Notes under the pieces: generated by a model | What the model saw: the letters and a program-made list of their open reading frames with translations, nothing else | Databases searched by the model: none | What the model was told of the DNA's origin: nothing | Assembly (NCBI GenBank): GCA_049890275.1 | Contig: JBMHBT010000001.1 | Span: 1-64,000, forward strand | DNA from: UBA7374 sp049890275 | GTDB taxonomy: Bacteria; Verrucomicrobiota; Verrucomicrobiia; Opitutales; Coraliomargaritaceae | DNA length: 64,000 bases | Direction: 5' to 3' | Shown here: piece by piece, positions 27,062 to 40,354 of the stretch | How the letters are laid out: each line of letters starts with the position of its first letter | How positions within the stretch are numbered: position 1 is the first letter of the stretch | Translations under genes and position numbers: made by a program

Positions 27062-27463
27062 ATGAGCGCAACAGCAGAACAAACATTCGTCACAGTAGGG
27101 CGCCGTAAAACCGCCACAGCGCGCGTGCGCCTAACTCGTGGAACCGGCAAAGTTGTCGTCAACGGAAAAGCTCCCGCAGACTACTTTAAAGCGGAAGACT
27201 TCACCCGAGCCGCCCTCTCGCCATTAGCGACAGTGGAAATGGCCGACCAAGTCGACATTACCGTCAAAGCACAAGGCGGCGGTCTCAATGGCCAAGCTGG
27301 CGCTGTTCGCCTCGGTATCGCCCGCGCACTCGAAAAACTGGACGAGGAGCTGCGCAGCCCCCTCAAGAAGGAAGGCCACATGAAACGTGATCCTCGCGCT
27401 CGCGAACGCAAAAAGTCCGGCCAACCCGGCGCCCGCAAGCGCTTCCAGTTCTCCAAGCGTTAA
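27062..27463 (+). CDS. rpsI: Ribosomal protein S9 (uS9)
   Basis: 133 residues. A small-subunit protein whose basic C-terminal tail contacts P-site tRNA. Motifs: VGRRKTATARVRL, GKVVVNGKAPADYF, VKAQGGGLNGQAGAVRLGIARAL and the invariant tail ending RKRFQFSKR. It forms an operon with rplM and is closed by the terminator at 27496-27536. Confidence 0.97.
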   Translation: MSATAEQTFVTVGRRKTATARVRLTRGTGKVVVNGKAPADYFKAEDFTRAALSPLATVEMADQVDITVKAQGGGLNGQAGAVRLGIARALEKLDEELRSPLKKEGHMKRDPRARERKKSGQPGARKRFQFSKR

Positions 27464-27495
27464 TCAGCACACGGCTGGGATACAGTTCTGACTCG

Positions 27496-27536
27496 CCCTC
27501 CTTGGCCGTGAACCACGTGCTTTGGAGGGTTTTTTG
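27496..27536 (+). terminator. Rho-independent terminator of rplM-rpsI
   Basis: Outer stem CCCTCC / GGAGGG (27496-27501 and 27524-27529), with an inner CGTG/CACG stem, followed by six T residues. It separates the ribosomal genes from the arginine operon that starts 38 bases later. Confidence 0.8.
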
Positions 27537-27574
27537 TTTCCCGATTTTCAGAATCCTCTTTTATAAACAGAAAA

Positions 27575-28597
27575 ATGAAAACAGCAGTCATCGGAGCCTC
27601 CGGCTACTCCGGAGAAGAACTTGTTAAACTTCTCCTCGGCCATCCCCATGTCGAATTGGCCGCTGTTACCTCGCGCACACTTGCCGGGCAGCCGCTGGCT
27701 CAAGCCATGCCCGCCCTCACCCATCTGGCAGGAGAACTTTGCTTCACTACCTCCGACCCGCAGACACTGGCGGCACGAGACGACATCGAGCTCTTTTTCC
27801 TCGCTCTTCCGCATGGAGTCGCCAGCGAATTTGCCCAGCCCCTTTATGAAGCGGGCAAAACTGTAATCGACCTCAGCGCCGACTTCCGGCTCGGCTCGGA
27901 GCAACTCTACAAGAAATACTACGGACAGGAGCACCCGGCGCCGGAGCTACTGCAAGCAGCCCCATACGTCATACCCGAACTGGCCCATGACGACTGGAAA
28001 GAGGCCCAGCTCATCGCTGCCCCGGGTTGCTACCCAACTAGCATCCAACTGCCTCTCGTACCGCTCCTCAAAGCTGGCCTGATCAGTCCAAAGGGTATTG
28101 TGATTAACAGCTATAGCGGGGTGAGCGGTGCCGGAAAAAAAGTCGCTGAAGACTATCTCTTTTGTGAGCGCAGCGGCAGCATTAAAGGATACGGCATGCC
28201 CCAGCACCGGCATTTGTCCGAAATCGAAGAGCAACTTGAAAAAGCCGCCTTTGCCGATTGCCCGGTACAATTCAATCCGCATCTGGCACCGGTCGTACGC
28301 GGTATCGCCACAACCATCGTAGCCGAAGCAAAGACCTCTCTGGACGCTCTCTACAGCCATTGGAAAAAAACCTACGAAAGAGCTGCCTTCGTCAACATCC
28401 TGCCATCCGGAACCTTTCCCGACACCAAGCACGTTGTCGGCACCAATCGTTGCGACCTCTCCGCAGTATTTGATCCGAGAACCGATCATTTTGTCATCAC
28501 TTCTGCCATCGATAACCTGCTCAAGGGCGCCAGCGGACAAGCCGTCCAGATTATGAACCTCAAATATGGTTTTGAGGAAACCGCCGGCCTGACCTGA
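27575..28597 (+). CDS. argC: N-acetyl-gamma-glutamyl-phosphate reductase
   Basis: 340 residues. It reduces N-acetylglutamyl phosphate to the semialdehyde with NADPH, the third step of arginine synthesis. The N-terminal Rossmann motif is GASGYSGEELVKLL, and the catalytic Cys is C152 in AAPGCYPTS. GTNRCDLSAVFD and the C-terminal NLLKGASGQAVQIMN are typical of ArgC. First gene of the argC-J-B-D-F block, whose order follows the pathway closely. Confidence 0.97.
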   Translation: MKTAVIGASGYSGEELVKLLLGHPHVELAAVTSRTLAGQPLAQAMPALTHLAGELCFTTSDPQTLAARDDIELFFLALPHGVASEFAQPLYEAGKTVIDLSADFRLGSEQLYKKYYGQEHPAPELLQAAPYVIPELAHDDWKEAQLIAAPGCYPTSIQLPLVPLLKAGLISPKGIVINSYSGVSGAGKKVAEDYLFCERSGSIKGYGMPQHRHLSEIEEQLEKAAFADCPVQFNPHLAPVVRGIATTIVAEAKTSLDALYSHWKKTYERAAFVNILPSGTFPDTKHVVGTNRCDLSAVFDPRTDHFVITSAIDNLLKGASGQAVQIMNLKYGFEETAGLT

Positions 28598-28612
28598 ATC
28601 ATTCGTGGGATC

Positions 28613-29848
28613 ATGCAAGCACCGATCACAGTTCAGCTCATTGAATCTCCCGGCGGCCTAGCCGACTGCCCCGGATTCAAACTCGCTGCAGTCGCCTGCG
28701 ACATCCGTCAAACCGGAGACAAGGAGCGGCTCGATCTCGCCTTGCTCGCTCCCGAAGAACCCTGCAAAGCCGCAGGCGTCTTTACCCAAAATGACCTCTG
28801 CGCGGCGCCGGTCCTGCATGGACGCGAAATCCTCCAAAAGAACGCCGATGCGATCGGTGGCTGTGTCATCAACAGCGGTAATGCCAACGCCGCAACCGGC
28901 CAGCAAGGTGTCGAAGACAACGAGCAGATGGCGGCGCGCGCGCAAAGTGCAACCCACTCACCTGCGCCCTTCCTCGTTTGTTCCACTGGGCGGATCGGTC
29001 GGCAACTGCCCATGGAGCCCATCGAAAGCGGAATCGACGCAGCTGCTGCCCAGTTAAATGCAGGCCCGCAGGAATCGCTCGACGCAGCCGATGCCATTCT
29101 CACCTCCGACACCAGGCGCAAGCTGGCCACCGCCCGTTTCCAATACGGCAAACAAACCGTGACCGTTGCCGGCATGGCCAAAGGAGCCGGTATGATCGAG
29201 CCCGACATGGCCACCATGCTGGCCTTTCTCGCCACCGATATCGATGCCTCTGCAACAACCCTGCATAAAGTTTTGAAGGATGCCTGCGACCAGAGCTTCA
29301 ACTGCATCACCGTCGATGGCGACATGAGCACCAATGACACGGTCCTCCTGCTGGCCAACGGAAAATCCCAGGCATCGGCCGAAAGCGATCCGGCTCTGCT
29401 CGCGGCCTTTGAAGAAGCCGTCCGAATCGTCTGCCAGGATCTTGCAGAAAAAATCGTCGGCGACGGCGAGAAAGTCACCAAGCTGGTCGAACTTCAGGTT
29501 GTTGGCTGCAAAACCGCAACCGACGCCGAGAAAGTCGCGCGCGCGGTGGGCAACTCGCTCCTAGTCAAAACTTCCTGGTATGGATCTGACCCTAACTGGG
29601 GACGCCTGGCCGACGCCGCCGGATATGCCCGTGTCGGACTCGATCCAGCCTCTCTCGATATCGACTACGATGATGTGCCCGCACTGATTGCCGGTTCACC
29701 GCAAGACAACAATCTTCCACTTTGGAAAAGCATTGTTTCAAAGGACCGCTTCCGCATAAAAATAAATCTCAATCAGGGAAACGCTACCTACCGGCTGCTC
29801 GCCTCTGATTTGAGCGAAGCATACGTCGACTTCAATAAATCCGAATAA
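28613..29848 (+). CDS. argJ: Glutamate N-acetyltransferase / ornithine acetyltransferase
   Basis: 411 residues. It transfers the acetyl group from N-acetylornithine to glutamate, so the pathway recycles acetyl groups and needs no ArgE. Self-cleavage is expected before T201 in PDMATMLAF, giving alpha and beta chains; the oxyanion-hole region is NSGNANAATG. Whether it also accepts acetyl-CoA (bifunctional form) cannot be judged from sequence alone. It lies 15 bases after argC. Confidence 0.96.
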   Translation: MQAPITVQLIESPGGLADCPGFKLAAVACDIRQTGDKERLDLALLAPEEPCKAAGVFTQNDLCAAPVLHGREILQKNADAIGGCVINSGNANAATGQQGVEDNEQMAARAQSATHSPAPFLVCSTGRIGRQLPMEPIESGIDAAAAQLNAGPQESLDAADAILTSDTRRKLATARFQYGKQTVTVAGMAKGAGMIEPDMATMLAFLATDIDASATTLHKVLKDACDQSFNCITVDGDMSTNDTVLLLANGKSQASAESDPALLAAFEEAVRIVCQDLAEKIVGDGEKVTKLVELQVVGCKTATDAEKVARAVGNSLLVKTSWYGSDPNWGRLADAAGYARVGLDPASLDIDYDDVPALIAGSPQDNNLPLWKSIVSKDRFRIKINLNQGNATYRLLASDLSEAYVDFNKSE

Positions 29849-29894
29849 CAGGCCGATCCCACAGAACGCCGATTTTACTGAACCTATTTTCCCG

Positions 29895-30785
29895 ATGACC
29901 GACCTCGAACAACTCGACGTCACGACAAAAGCAGGCGTCCTGCTGGAAGCGCTTCCCTATATCCAACGCTTCCGGGATGCCATCTTCGTGGTCAAATACG
30001 GCGGCGCCTTTATGGACGACGCCGACCCCGCAGTGCGCACCCGCGTCGCCACCGATATCGCCTTCCTCCACGCCACAGGCATTAAAGTCGTCGTCGTTCA
30101 CGGCGGAGGCAAAGCCATTACGCGGGCACTCGAAGCCGCCAAAGTCGAAACACGCTTCGAGCACGGCCTGCGCGTGACCGATGCCGCCTCTGTGCAAGTC
30201 GTCGAACACACCCTCAATAAAGTCGTCAATCAGGACATCTGCGAGCTGCTCCAGGCAAAGAATGCCCGCCCCCTCGGCATACCCGGCAACAACCTGCTCG
30301 TCTGCGACAAGAAACTCGTCGAGATCGAAGGCCGCGCCATCGACCTCGGCTACGTCGGAGAGACCCACACCGTAAAAACAAAGATTATCAAAAAAGCGCT
30401 GGCCGATGGATACATCCCCATCATCTCCCCCATCGCCTGCGATGAAGACGGACAAATCCATAACACCAACGCCGATGCTGCTGCCGGACGGGTCGCTTCT
30501 GCCCTCCGTGCCCGCAGGCTGGTATATCTTTGCGACGTTCCCGGATTGATGCAGGACGTAAACGATCCATCGACCCTCATCTCTTCCATCCAAGCCGATG
30601 ATGTTGCCCCGCTTGTTGACAACGGGACGATCAACAAAGGGATGATCCCAAAGACCGACAGCGCCGTTAAAGCCCTTAATAGCGGCGTCCACCGAGTTCA
30701 TTTCATCGACGGAAACCAACCCCATAGCCTGCTTTTGGAAATTTTCACTGACAAAGGAGTCGGTACTGAAATTGTTAACGCCTAG
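29895..30785 (+). CDS. argB: Acetylglutamate kinase
   Basis: 296 residues of the amino-acid kinase family. It phosphorylates N-acetylglutamate. Key segments: VVKYGGAFMDD (catalytic Lys), VVVHGGGKAI (Gly-rich loop), VFxGxLxxxx-equivalent EHGLRVTDAA, NADAAAGRVASAL and the late Lys region GMIPKTDSAVKAL. The N-terminal extension before the kinase core is consistent with the hexameric, arginine-inhibited form of the enzyme, though that is inferred. Confidence 0.96.
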   Translation: MTDLEQLDVTTKAGVLLEALPYIQRFRDAIFVVKYGGAFMDDADPAVRTRVATDIAFLHATGIKVVVVHGGGKAITRALEAAKVETRFEHGLRVTDAASVQVVEHTLNKVVNQDICELLQAKNARPLGIPGNNLLVCDKKLVEIEGRAIDLGYVGETHTVKTKIIKKALADGYIPIISPIACDEDGQIHNTNADAAAGRVASALRARRLVYLCDVPGLMQDVNDPSTLISSIQADDVAPLVDNGTINKGMIPKTDSAVKALNSGVHRVHFIDGNQPHSLLLEIFTDKGVGTEIVNA

Positions 30786-30792
30786 CCTATTC

Positions 30793-31974
30793 ATGGAAAC
30801 ACCCGCCAGTCTCCTCCGGAATTACGGTCCGCCCGCCTTCAATGCAGTGCGCGGTGAAGGCGTCTACCTCTACGACGACACTGGGAAGAGTTATCTTGAT
30901 TTCAGCACCGGTATAGCCGTCACCTCGCTCGGACACTCCCACCCTAAATGGATACAGGCAGTACAGGATCAGGCAGCACAACTCGTCCATTGCAGCAATC
31001 TCTACGGAATCCCCGGCCAAGCAAAACTCGCAGACCGACTCGTCCAGCGCACCGACCCCGGAAAAATCCTCTTCTGCAATAGCGGTGCCGAAGCCAACGA
31101 AGCGCTGATCAAGCTCGCTCGCCTGCACGGACGACGCCTCAGCGACGGCGAAGAAGGGCGCCGCTACCAGGTTGTCTGTGCCAACAATGCCTTCCACGGA
31201 CGTACCTTCGGCGGCATGTCCGCCACGCCACAAGAGAAAATCCAATCCGGCTTCCACCCCATGCTGGATGGCTTCCGCTTCGGTGAACTCAATGACATCG
31301 ATAGTTTTGAACGACTAGTCGACGATTCCGTAGCGGCCGTATTCATCGAATCCATTCAAGGCGAAGGCGGCATCTTTCCCGCAGAGCCCGGCTTCTTGCG
31401 CGAACTCCGCGCACTCTGCGACGAACGGGGCGCGCTCCTCATACTCGACGAAGTCCAGTGCGGGATCGGACGTACCGGACACTTCTTCGCCTACCAGTCC
31501 GCCGGGATCCAACCCGACGCCGTCGGCATGGCCAAAGGCTTGGGTGGCGGCTTTCCCATCGGCGCCATCTGGGTAGCCGAGCCCTATGCAGACCTTTTCC
31601 AGCCAGGATCGCATGGCACCACCTTTGGAGGGAATCCTTTGGCCTCTGCCGCAGCCAACGCCGTACTCGATGTAATCGAAGAAGAAGACCTCCTCCACAA
31701 AGTGCAAAATCAGAGCACCCCCTGGCATGAAGCCCTGCAGGCGCTAACCGAAAAATATTCAACACACATTGCCGGCCTGCGCAGCGTCGGCTACATGGTC
31801 GGCCTGCAACTCCACGCAGACTGCCGCGCTGTCGCCCATGCCGCCCGGAAAAAAGGACTCCTCATTGTCCCCGCAGGACAGAACACGGTGCGCCTGCTCC
31901 CCCCTCTCATCACAACCGAAGAAGAGCTCCGTCGATCCGTCTGCATTCTTGACGCAGTCTTCTCCACACTCTGA
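30793..31974 (+). CDS. argD: Acetylornithine aminotransferase
   Basis: 393 residues from the ATG at 30793, seven bases after argB. A PLP-dependent class III aminotransferase that makes N-acetylornithine. The PLP lysine is K248 in MAKGLGGGFPIGA. LNFSTGIAVTSLGH-like DFSTGIAVTSLGHSHP, NSGAEANEALIKLAR, IQGEGGIFPA and DEVQCGIGRTG are all present. It probably also serves as succinyldiaminopimelate aminotransferase, as in many bacteria (family knowledge). Confidence 0.95.
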   Translation: METPASLLRNYGPPAFNAVRGEGVYLYDDTGKSYLDFSTGIAVTSLGHSHPKWIQAVQDQAAQLVHCSNLYGIPGQAKLADRLVQRTDPGKILFCNSGAEANEALIKLARLHGRRLSDGEEGRRYQVVCANNAFHGRTFGGMSATPQEKIQSGFHPMLDGFRFGELNDIDSFERLVDDSVAAVFIESIQGEGGIFPAEPGFLRELRALCDERGALLILDEVQCGIGRTGHFFAYQSAGIQPDAVGMAKGLGGGFPIGAIWVAEPYADLFQPGSHGTTFGGNPLASAAANAVLDVIEEEDLLHKVQNQSTPWHEALQALTEKYSTHIAGLRSVGYMVGLQLHADCRAVAHAARKKGLLIVPAGQNTVRLLPPLITTEEELRRSVCILDAVFSTL

Positions 31975-31986
31975 TCATTATCCAAG

Positions 31987-32004
31987 CACCGATGCACACG
32001 GATA
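31987..32004. repeat. Solitary copy of the GxxExxY-cassette repeat
   Basis: CACCGATGCACACGGATA in the 82-base argD-argF gap matches the left-end repeat of the GxxExxY cassette (22309-22326) at 16 of 18 positions. It looks like a remnant or solo end of the same repeat family. Confidence 0.5.
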
Positions 32005-32056
32005 GAAAAGCCATCGTTTCCATCTCCTTCCTAGTTCATCTGTGCTTCACAACACC

Positions 32057-32995
<939 letters not shown>

Positions 32996-33000
32996 CGTTC

Positions 33001-36873
<3,873 letters not shown>

Positions 36874-36916
36874 AAATGATACGGTTGAAAGACGGGGAAT
36901 TCTGGTTCACTGGCAC

Positions 36917-37183
36917 TTAAAAAAGTTCGTCGTTTTGTATTTTCTTCGACTTCCTGAGGTGACCTTCAATCAACTTCCGGTGTTTGGTTTTTCGGCCACT
37001 GACCCGTTCGCGCCAAAGCCGAAAACTGCTCGGCTTCATTTCGCGGCGCATCAGCCGAATCACCTCCGGCTCACGGAGCCCAAAGCGCTTTTCAATCACT
37101 TCAAAGGTCGTGTAATCATGCCACGCCAAACGGACGATGGCATCGGTTACCTCAGCGGATAGATTCTGCTTCGTTTTTTTCAT
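36917..37183 (-). CDS. TIGR03643-like small helix-turn-helix protein
   Basis: 88 residues from the ATG at 37183. The protein resembles the conserved TIGR03643 family (DAIVRLAWHDYTTFEVIEKRFGLREPEVIRLMRREMK), which has a helix-turn-helix-like core and a basic C-terminus (GRKTKHRKL). Family members often neighbour cryptochrome/photolyase genes, as here. Its start lies 32 bases inside the 3' end of the photolyase gene in another frame, so expression is coupled. The longer open frame upstream (to 37408) is antisense-like overlap and not protein-like. Molecular function unknown; DNA binding is only a guess. Confidence 0.8.
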   Translation of the reverse strand: MKKTKQNLSAEVTDAIVRLAWHDYTTFEVIEKRFGLREPEVIRLMRREMKPSSFRLWRERVSGRKTKHRKLIEGHLRKSKKIQNDELF

Positions 37184-38708
37184 CGATAAAGGAAAGTTCA
37201 ACCTGTTTTGCTTTGTCCGTATTTTTTGTTTTTGACTGGCGCGGTCGAGCCGCTCCTTTGCGACTTCCGTGGCGCTCCATAACAACCTGTGCATCGGCCC
37301 AATAATCCTCTCGTTTGCGCAGGGCGGAAAAGCAGGCACGGGCATGACGCACAGCTTCTTTGTGATCGACGACCGGCAAGGGGTAATCCGTCGGCAGACG
37401 GCATCCATATTCTACCTGCTTTTGCTCGGGCATCTTCCACGGTTCATGAATACAGTCGGTCGCAACCAAAGCGAGTTCAGGCACCCATTGACGAATAAAT
37501 GTCCCTTCCGGATCGTGGTCCTGCCCCTGCTTTACCGGATTGTAGATACGCAGTGTGTTGATCCCAGTTAATCCACTCTGCATTTGCACCTGTGAATGAT
37601 GAATACCGGGTTCATAATCAATAAACTGACAGGCCAGCCAATCCTTGAAAGAGCGCCAATCCAGCCAAAGGTGGTAAGAGGCAAAAGAGACGAGCATCGC
37701 CCGCATTCGAAAGTTAATCCAGCCATGTGCTACGAGCGAACGAATGCAGGCATCGATGAATGGATACCCGGTACGCCCTTCTTTCCAGGCAGCTAGGTAG
37801 TCCGTGTCGGGTTCCTGTGGACGCAAGTCGTTGCACGAGCGGTTGAAGGCTTGAAATTCAATCGCTGGTTCACTTTCCAGCTTTTGTATGAAGTGACAAT
37901 GCCAGTGACACCGAGAAAGGAAAGCGCGCGCAGCAATCTTTGGCATCTTCACACCGGCGGCGGCTCGCACTGTCTGGACGACTGTACGCATCGAGACGCA
38001 ACCCCAAGCAAGATAGGCACTCAAGCGGGAACAACTGGCATAAGCTGTATTGGGGCTACTCATTTCACGATGGTAACGATGGCCACGCTGCTCGATAAAA
38101 GTCTCCAGGTGCTGTAACCCGACTGACTCCCCGCCGCGAAGGTCCAATTTTCGGGAAGTGACGGATAAGCCGAGCTCTTCCGAAGTGGGAATGGCACACT
38201 CGGACAATCCACTCGGAGAATCGATACGACTGGGGGCTTCCCGTATGGGTTCACGCATTCGCTCCTCCCAATAACGGGACCATCCATCCCGATCCCGCAA
38301 TCCGCGTACGACTCCATTTTGCGGAAGCTCTTGAAAACGCACACCCGTCTCCTTTGCCCAGGCTGCGACAGCCCGGTCTCTCTTATAGGTTACTGCATTT
38401 CCGGTTTCTTCATGCGCCCACAAAGCTGCAATGCGAAACTGACCAGACAGGCAATTGAAAACCTCCACCGCATCTCCGGTTATCACCTGCAAGGGAGTTC
38501 CACACCGGCTCAACGAAGATTGTAATTCAACCAGAGATTCTCGAATAAAATTCCAGTGCAAAGCATCAAAATCTGGCGCCCGAATCACCTCCGGTTCGAT
38601 AATGTACAGAGCTAAGACCGGGCCCGATGCAGCCGCTTCGACCAGCGGAGCATGATCTGTCAGGCGCAAGTCTCGCTTGAGCCAAACACACTGCACGCAT
38701 TCTTTCAT
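37152..38708 (-). CDS. Cryptochrome/deoxyribodipyrimidine photolyase family protein
   Basis: 518 residues. An N-terminal alpha/beta antenna domain (WLKRDLRLTDHAPLVEA) is followed by the helical FAD-binding domain (from about residue 200: RLSAYLAWGCVSMR ... GRTGYPFIDACIRSLVAHGWINFRMR ... IDYEPGIHHSQVQMQSG). It should use light to split UV photoproducts or act as a photoreceptor. The subgroup cannot be fixed by eye. The start overlaps the DUF2256 stop (ATGA), and its end overlaps the TIGR03643 gene, forming a tight three-gene operon. Confidence 0.92.
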   Translation of the reverse strand: MKECVQCVWLKRDLRLTDHAPLVEAAASGPVLALYIIEPEVIRAPDFDALHWNFIRESLVELQSSLSRCGTPLQVITGDAVEVFNCLSGQFRIAALWAHEETGNAVTYKRDRAVAAWAKETGVRFQELPQNGVVRGLRDRDGWSRYWEERMREPIREAPSRIDSPSGLSECAIPTSEELGLSVTSRKLDLRGGESVGLQHLETFIEQRGHRYHREMSSPNTAYASCSRLSAYLAWGCVSMRTVVQTVRAAAGVKMPKIAARAFLSRCHWHCHFIQKLESEPAIEFQAFNRSCNDLRPQEPDTDYLAAWKEGRTGYPFIDACIRSLVAHGWINFRMRAMLVSFASYHLWLDWRSFKDWLACQFIDYEPGIHHSQVQMQSGLTGINTLRIYNPVKQGQDHDPEGTFIRQWVPELALVATDCIHEPWKMPEQKQVEYGCRLPTDYPLPVVDHKEAVRHARACFSALRKREDYWADAQVVMERHGSRKGAARPRQSKTKNTDKAKQVELSFIDEKNEAESIR

Positions 38709-38899
38709 TGAAGTCTGCGATTACGCCGACAGCGCTCTGAACAATACACTACCGATTCCCAATTATGCCCCCATTTTTTTCGCCAGACAAACGGACGCCC
38801 GCATACCGGACACTCTTTTGTCGGCAAATCCCTTTTCTGAATACGCTTTCCGTTGACTCGCACGGGGAAAGATCGCCGTAAGGGCAAGTTTCCTTTCAA
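38705..38899 (-). CDS. DUF2256 zinc-ribbon miniprotein
   Basis: About 64 residues, or fewer. The core KECPVCGRPFVWRKKWGHNW ... VVYCSERCRRNR is the DUF2256 signature, with two CxxC-type pairs (CPVC, CSERC) likely to bind zinc. The start is uncertain: TTG at 38899 opens the frame, while a GTG further in would give a protein of about 50 residues, nearer the family norm. The stop overlaps the photolyase start (ATGA). DUF2256 genes recur beside photolyases, so a role in photolyase function or regulation is plausible but unproven. Confidence 0.85.
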   Translation of the reverse strand: MKGNLPLRRSFPVRVNGKRIQKRDLPTKECPVCGRPFVWRKKWGHNWESVVYCSERCRRNRRLQ

Positions 38900-38949
38900 T
38901 CGATTCAGAATTTTACGTAGGGAAATCCTGACTCCTGCGATCTTTCAGA

Positions 38950-40137
38950 ATGTTTTTACCCACACGTGCAGCCGCCCATGAGGCCCTGAATCAGTTTTTA
39001 CCCAAATCAGGAGCTGACTACGCAGCTAACCGCAATACTGACTATGGGTCTGGACGGCACGAAAACGTCTCGACTCTCTCTCCCTGGATTCGGACACGTT
39101 CCATCACCGAGTGGGAGATCGTAACAGCTGTTTTAGAGGTCCATACAGAAAAAGCAGCATCTAAGTTTATTGATGAAATCTGCTGGCGTACCTACTGGAA
39201 GGGATGGCTCCAACTCAGACCTTCTGTCTGGGAAGATTATGTATCTGCACGAGCCGATCTTCTAAAAAAGTACTCCAGCCACCTAGGTTATGAAAAAGCG
39301 ACTGTCGGACATACCGGTATTGACTGCTTTGACGCTTGGGCCAACGAACTAATGGAAACCGGCTACCTCCACAATCATGCGCGCATGTGGCTGGCCAGCA
39401 TCTGGATCCACACACTCAAGCTGCCTTGGGAACTGGGCGCCGATTGGTTTCTCCAACACCTGCTCGACGGGGATGCCGCCGCCAATACTTTGAGTTGGCG
39501 CTGGGTAGCCGGCCTGCACACACGAGGGAAGTCTTATCTGGCAACAGCGGGGAACATTCGAAAATATACACAGGGTCGCTTTGAGGTAAATTGCCGACTG
39601 GCTACGGAGCCGATTGCTGTTCCGGAAAACCCGCCAGTTCCGGTTCGCCCACTTTCAACTGCGATCCAAACAGCCCCGGAAGGAAGAACCGGACTCCTTC
39701 TAACTGAAGAGGATATCAGCGCAGCTGACTGGATACCGAAAGACTTCTCGGTCGATGCAGTTGCCGGATTGCTTCCCTCCTCGATTTATTCGGCATTGAG
39801 TATGAATGAAACAGTGGTCGATTTCCGGCGCAGTTGTCTGCGCGAACGTTGCGGTGACGAACTATTTGAATCGATAGAATCCTTCCTCATTTGGTGCCAA
39901 GAGCAAAAGCTTCAAACGGTGCTTCTGGCAGAACCATCCGTCGGCCTCTGGAGTCCTCTAATGAATAAGTTACAAAGGAGCTTAGCCGAGGCGGGCATCG
40001 AATTGCGTCTTCAGCGGCATTGGTGGGATGAACTCTTCTATCCCAAGGCGACACACGGTTTTTTCCGCTTCAAACAAGCGATCCCATCGATGATAAAAAC
40101 CCTGAAGAGACAACTCTCCGAAAACAATCATGCCTAG
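38950..40137 (+). CDS. Photolyase paralogue with the FAD domain first (possible domain permutation)
   Basis: 395 residues. Residues about 25-205 match the photolyase/cryptochrome FAD-binding domain (HENVSTLSPWIRTRSITEWE, FIDEICWRTYWKGWLQLRPS, HNHARMWLASIWIHTLKLPW, NTLSWRWVAGL). The usual N-terminal antenna domain is absent. The C-terminal half (from about 235) looks like an alpha/beta domain resembling an antenna domain and ends in LFYPKATHGFFRFKQAIP, a phrase similar to the end of that domain in photolyases. It is divergent from the DUF2256-photolyase operon over a 50-base gap. Likely a flavoprotein; DNA repair activity is not established. Confidence 0.85.
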   Translation: MFLPTRAAAHEALNQFLPKSGADYAANRNTDYGSGRHENVSTLSPWIRTRSITEWEIVTAVLEVHTEKAASKFIDEICWRTYWKGWLQLRPSVWEDYVSARADLLKKYSSHLGYEKATVGHTGIDCFDAWANELMETGYLHNHARMWLASIWIHTLKLPWELGADWFLQHLLDGDAAANTLSWRWVAGLHTRGKSYLATAGNIRKYTQGRFEVNCRLATEPIAVPENPPVPVRPLSTAIQTAPEGRTGLLLTEEDISAADWIPKDFSVDAVAGLLPSSIYSALSMNETVVDFRRSCLRERCGDELFESIESFLIWCQEQKLQTVLLAEPSVGLWSPLMNKLQRSLAEAGIELRLQRHWWDELFYPKATHGFFRFKQAIPSMIKTLKRQLSENNHA

Positions 40138-40354
40138 TATTGGGAAAATCCAAGCGGGTGTTTCGCCGGAAGGTGATGGACATCAAGTAAGTTATGAACT
40201 CGGTGACTCGCGGCGGACCCATCATTTCCCTAGGCCCCCAGAAAAGGGCGAACAAACACCGCATAGTGCCGGCTCCTTTCACGATCCGGAACAACATCGT
40301 CGATGGATGGATCGGGTTGAAGCCATGATTCTCAAGCAAAAGGAACAGAAGTAA
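40130..40354 (+). CDS. Small hydrophilic protein of unknown function
   Basis: 74 residues. The ATG overlaps the last eight bases of the FAD-domain protein gene, implying coupled translation. The sequence (GKIQAGVSPEGDGHQVSYELGD ... FHDPEQHRRWMDRVEAMILKQKEQK) is polar, with a C-terminal helix rich in Arg, Gln and Lys. No named family is recognised. Its 3' end overlaps the convergent alkyltransferase gene by 23 bases. Confidence 0.7.
   Translation: MPSIGKIQAGVSPEGDGHQVSYELGDSRRTHHFPRPPEKGEQTPHSAGSFHDPEQHRRWMDRVEAMILKQKEQK

Noticed and set aside
29832..30794. Long minus-strand frame opposite argB
   Set aside because: Antisense of argB, created by its GC-biased third positions; no recognisable protein.
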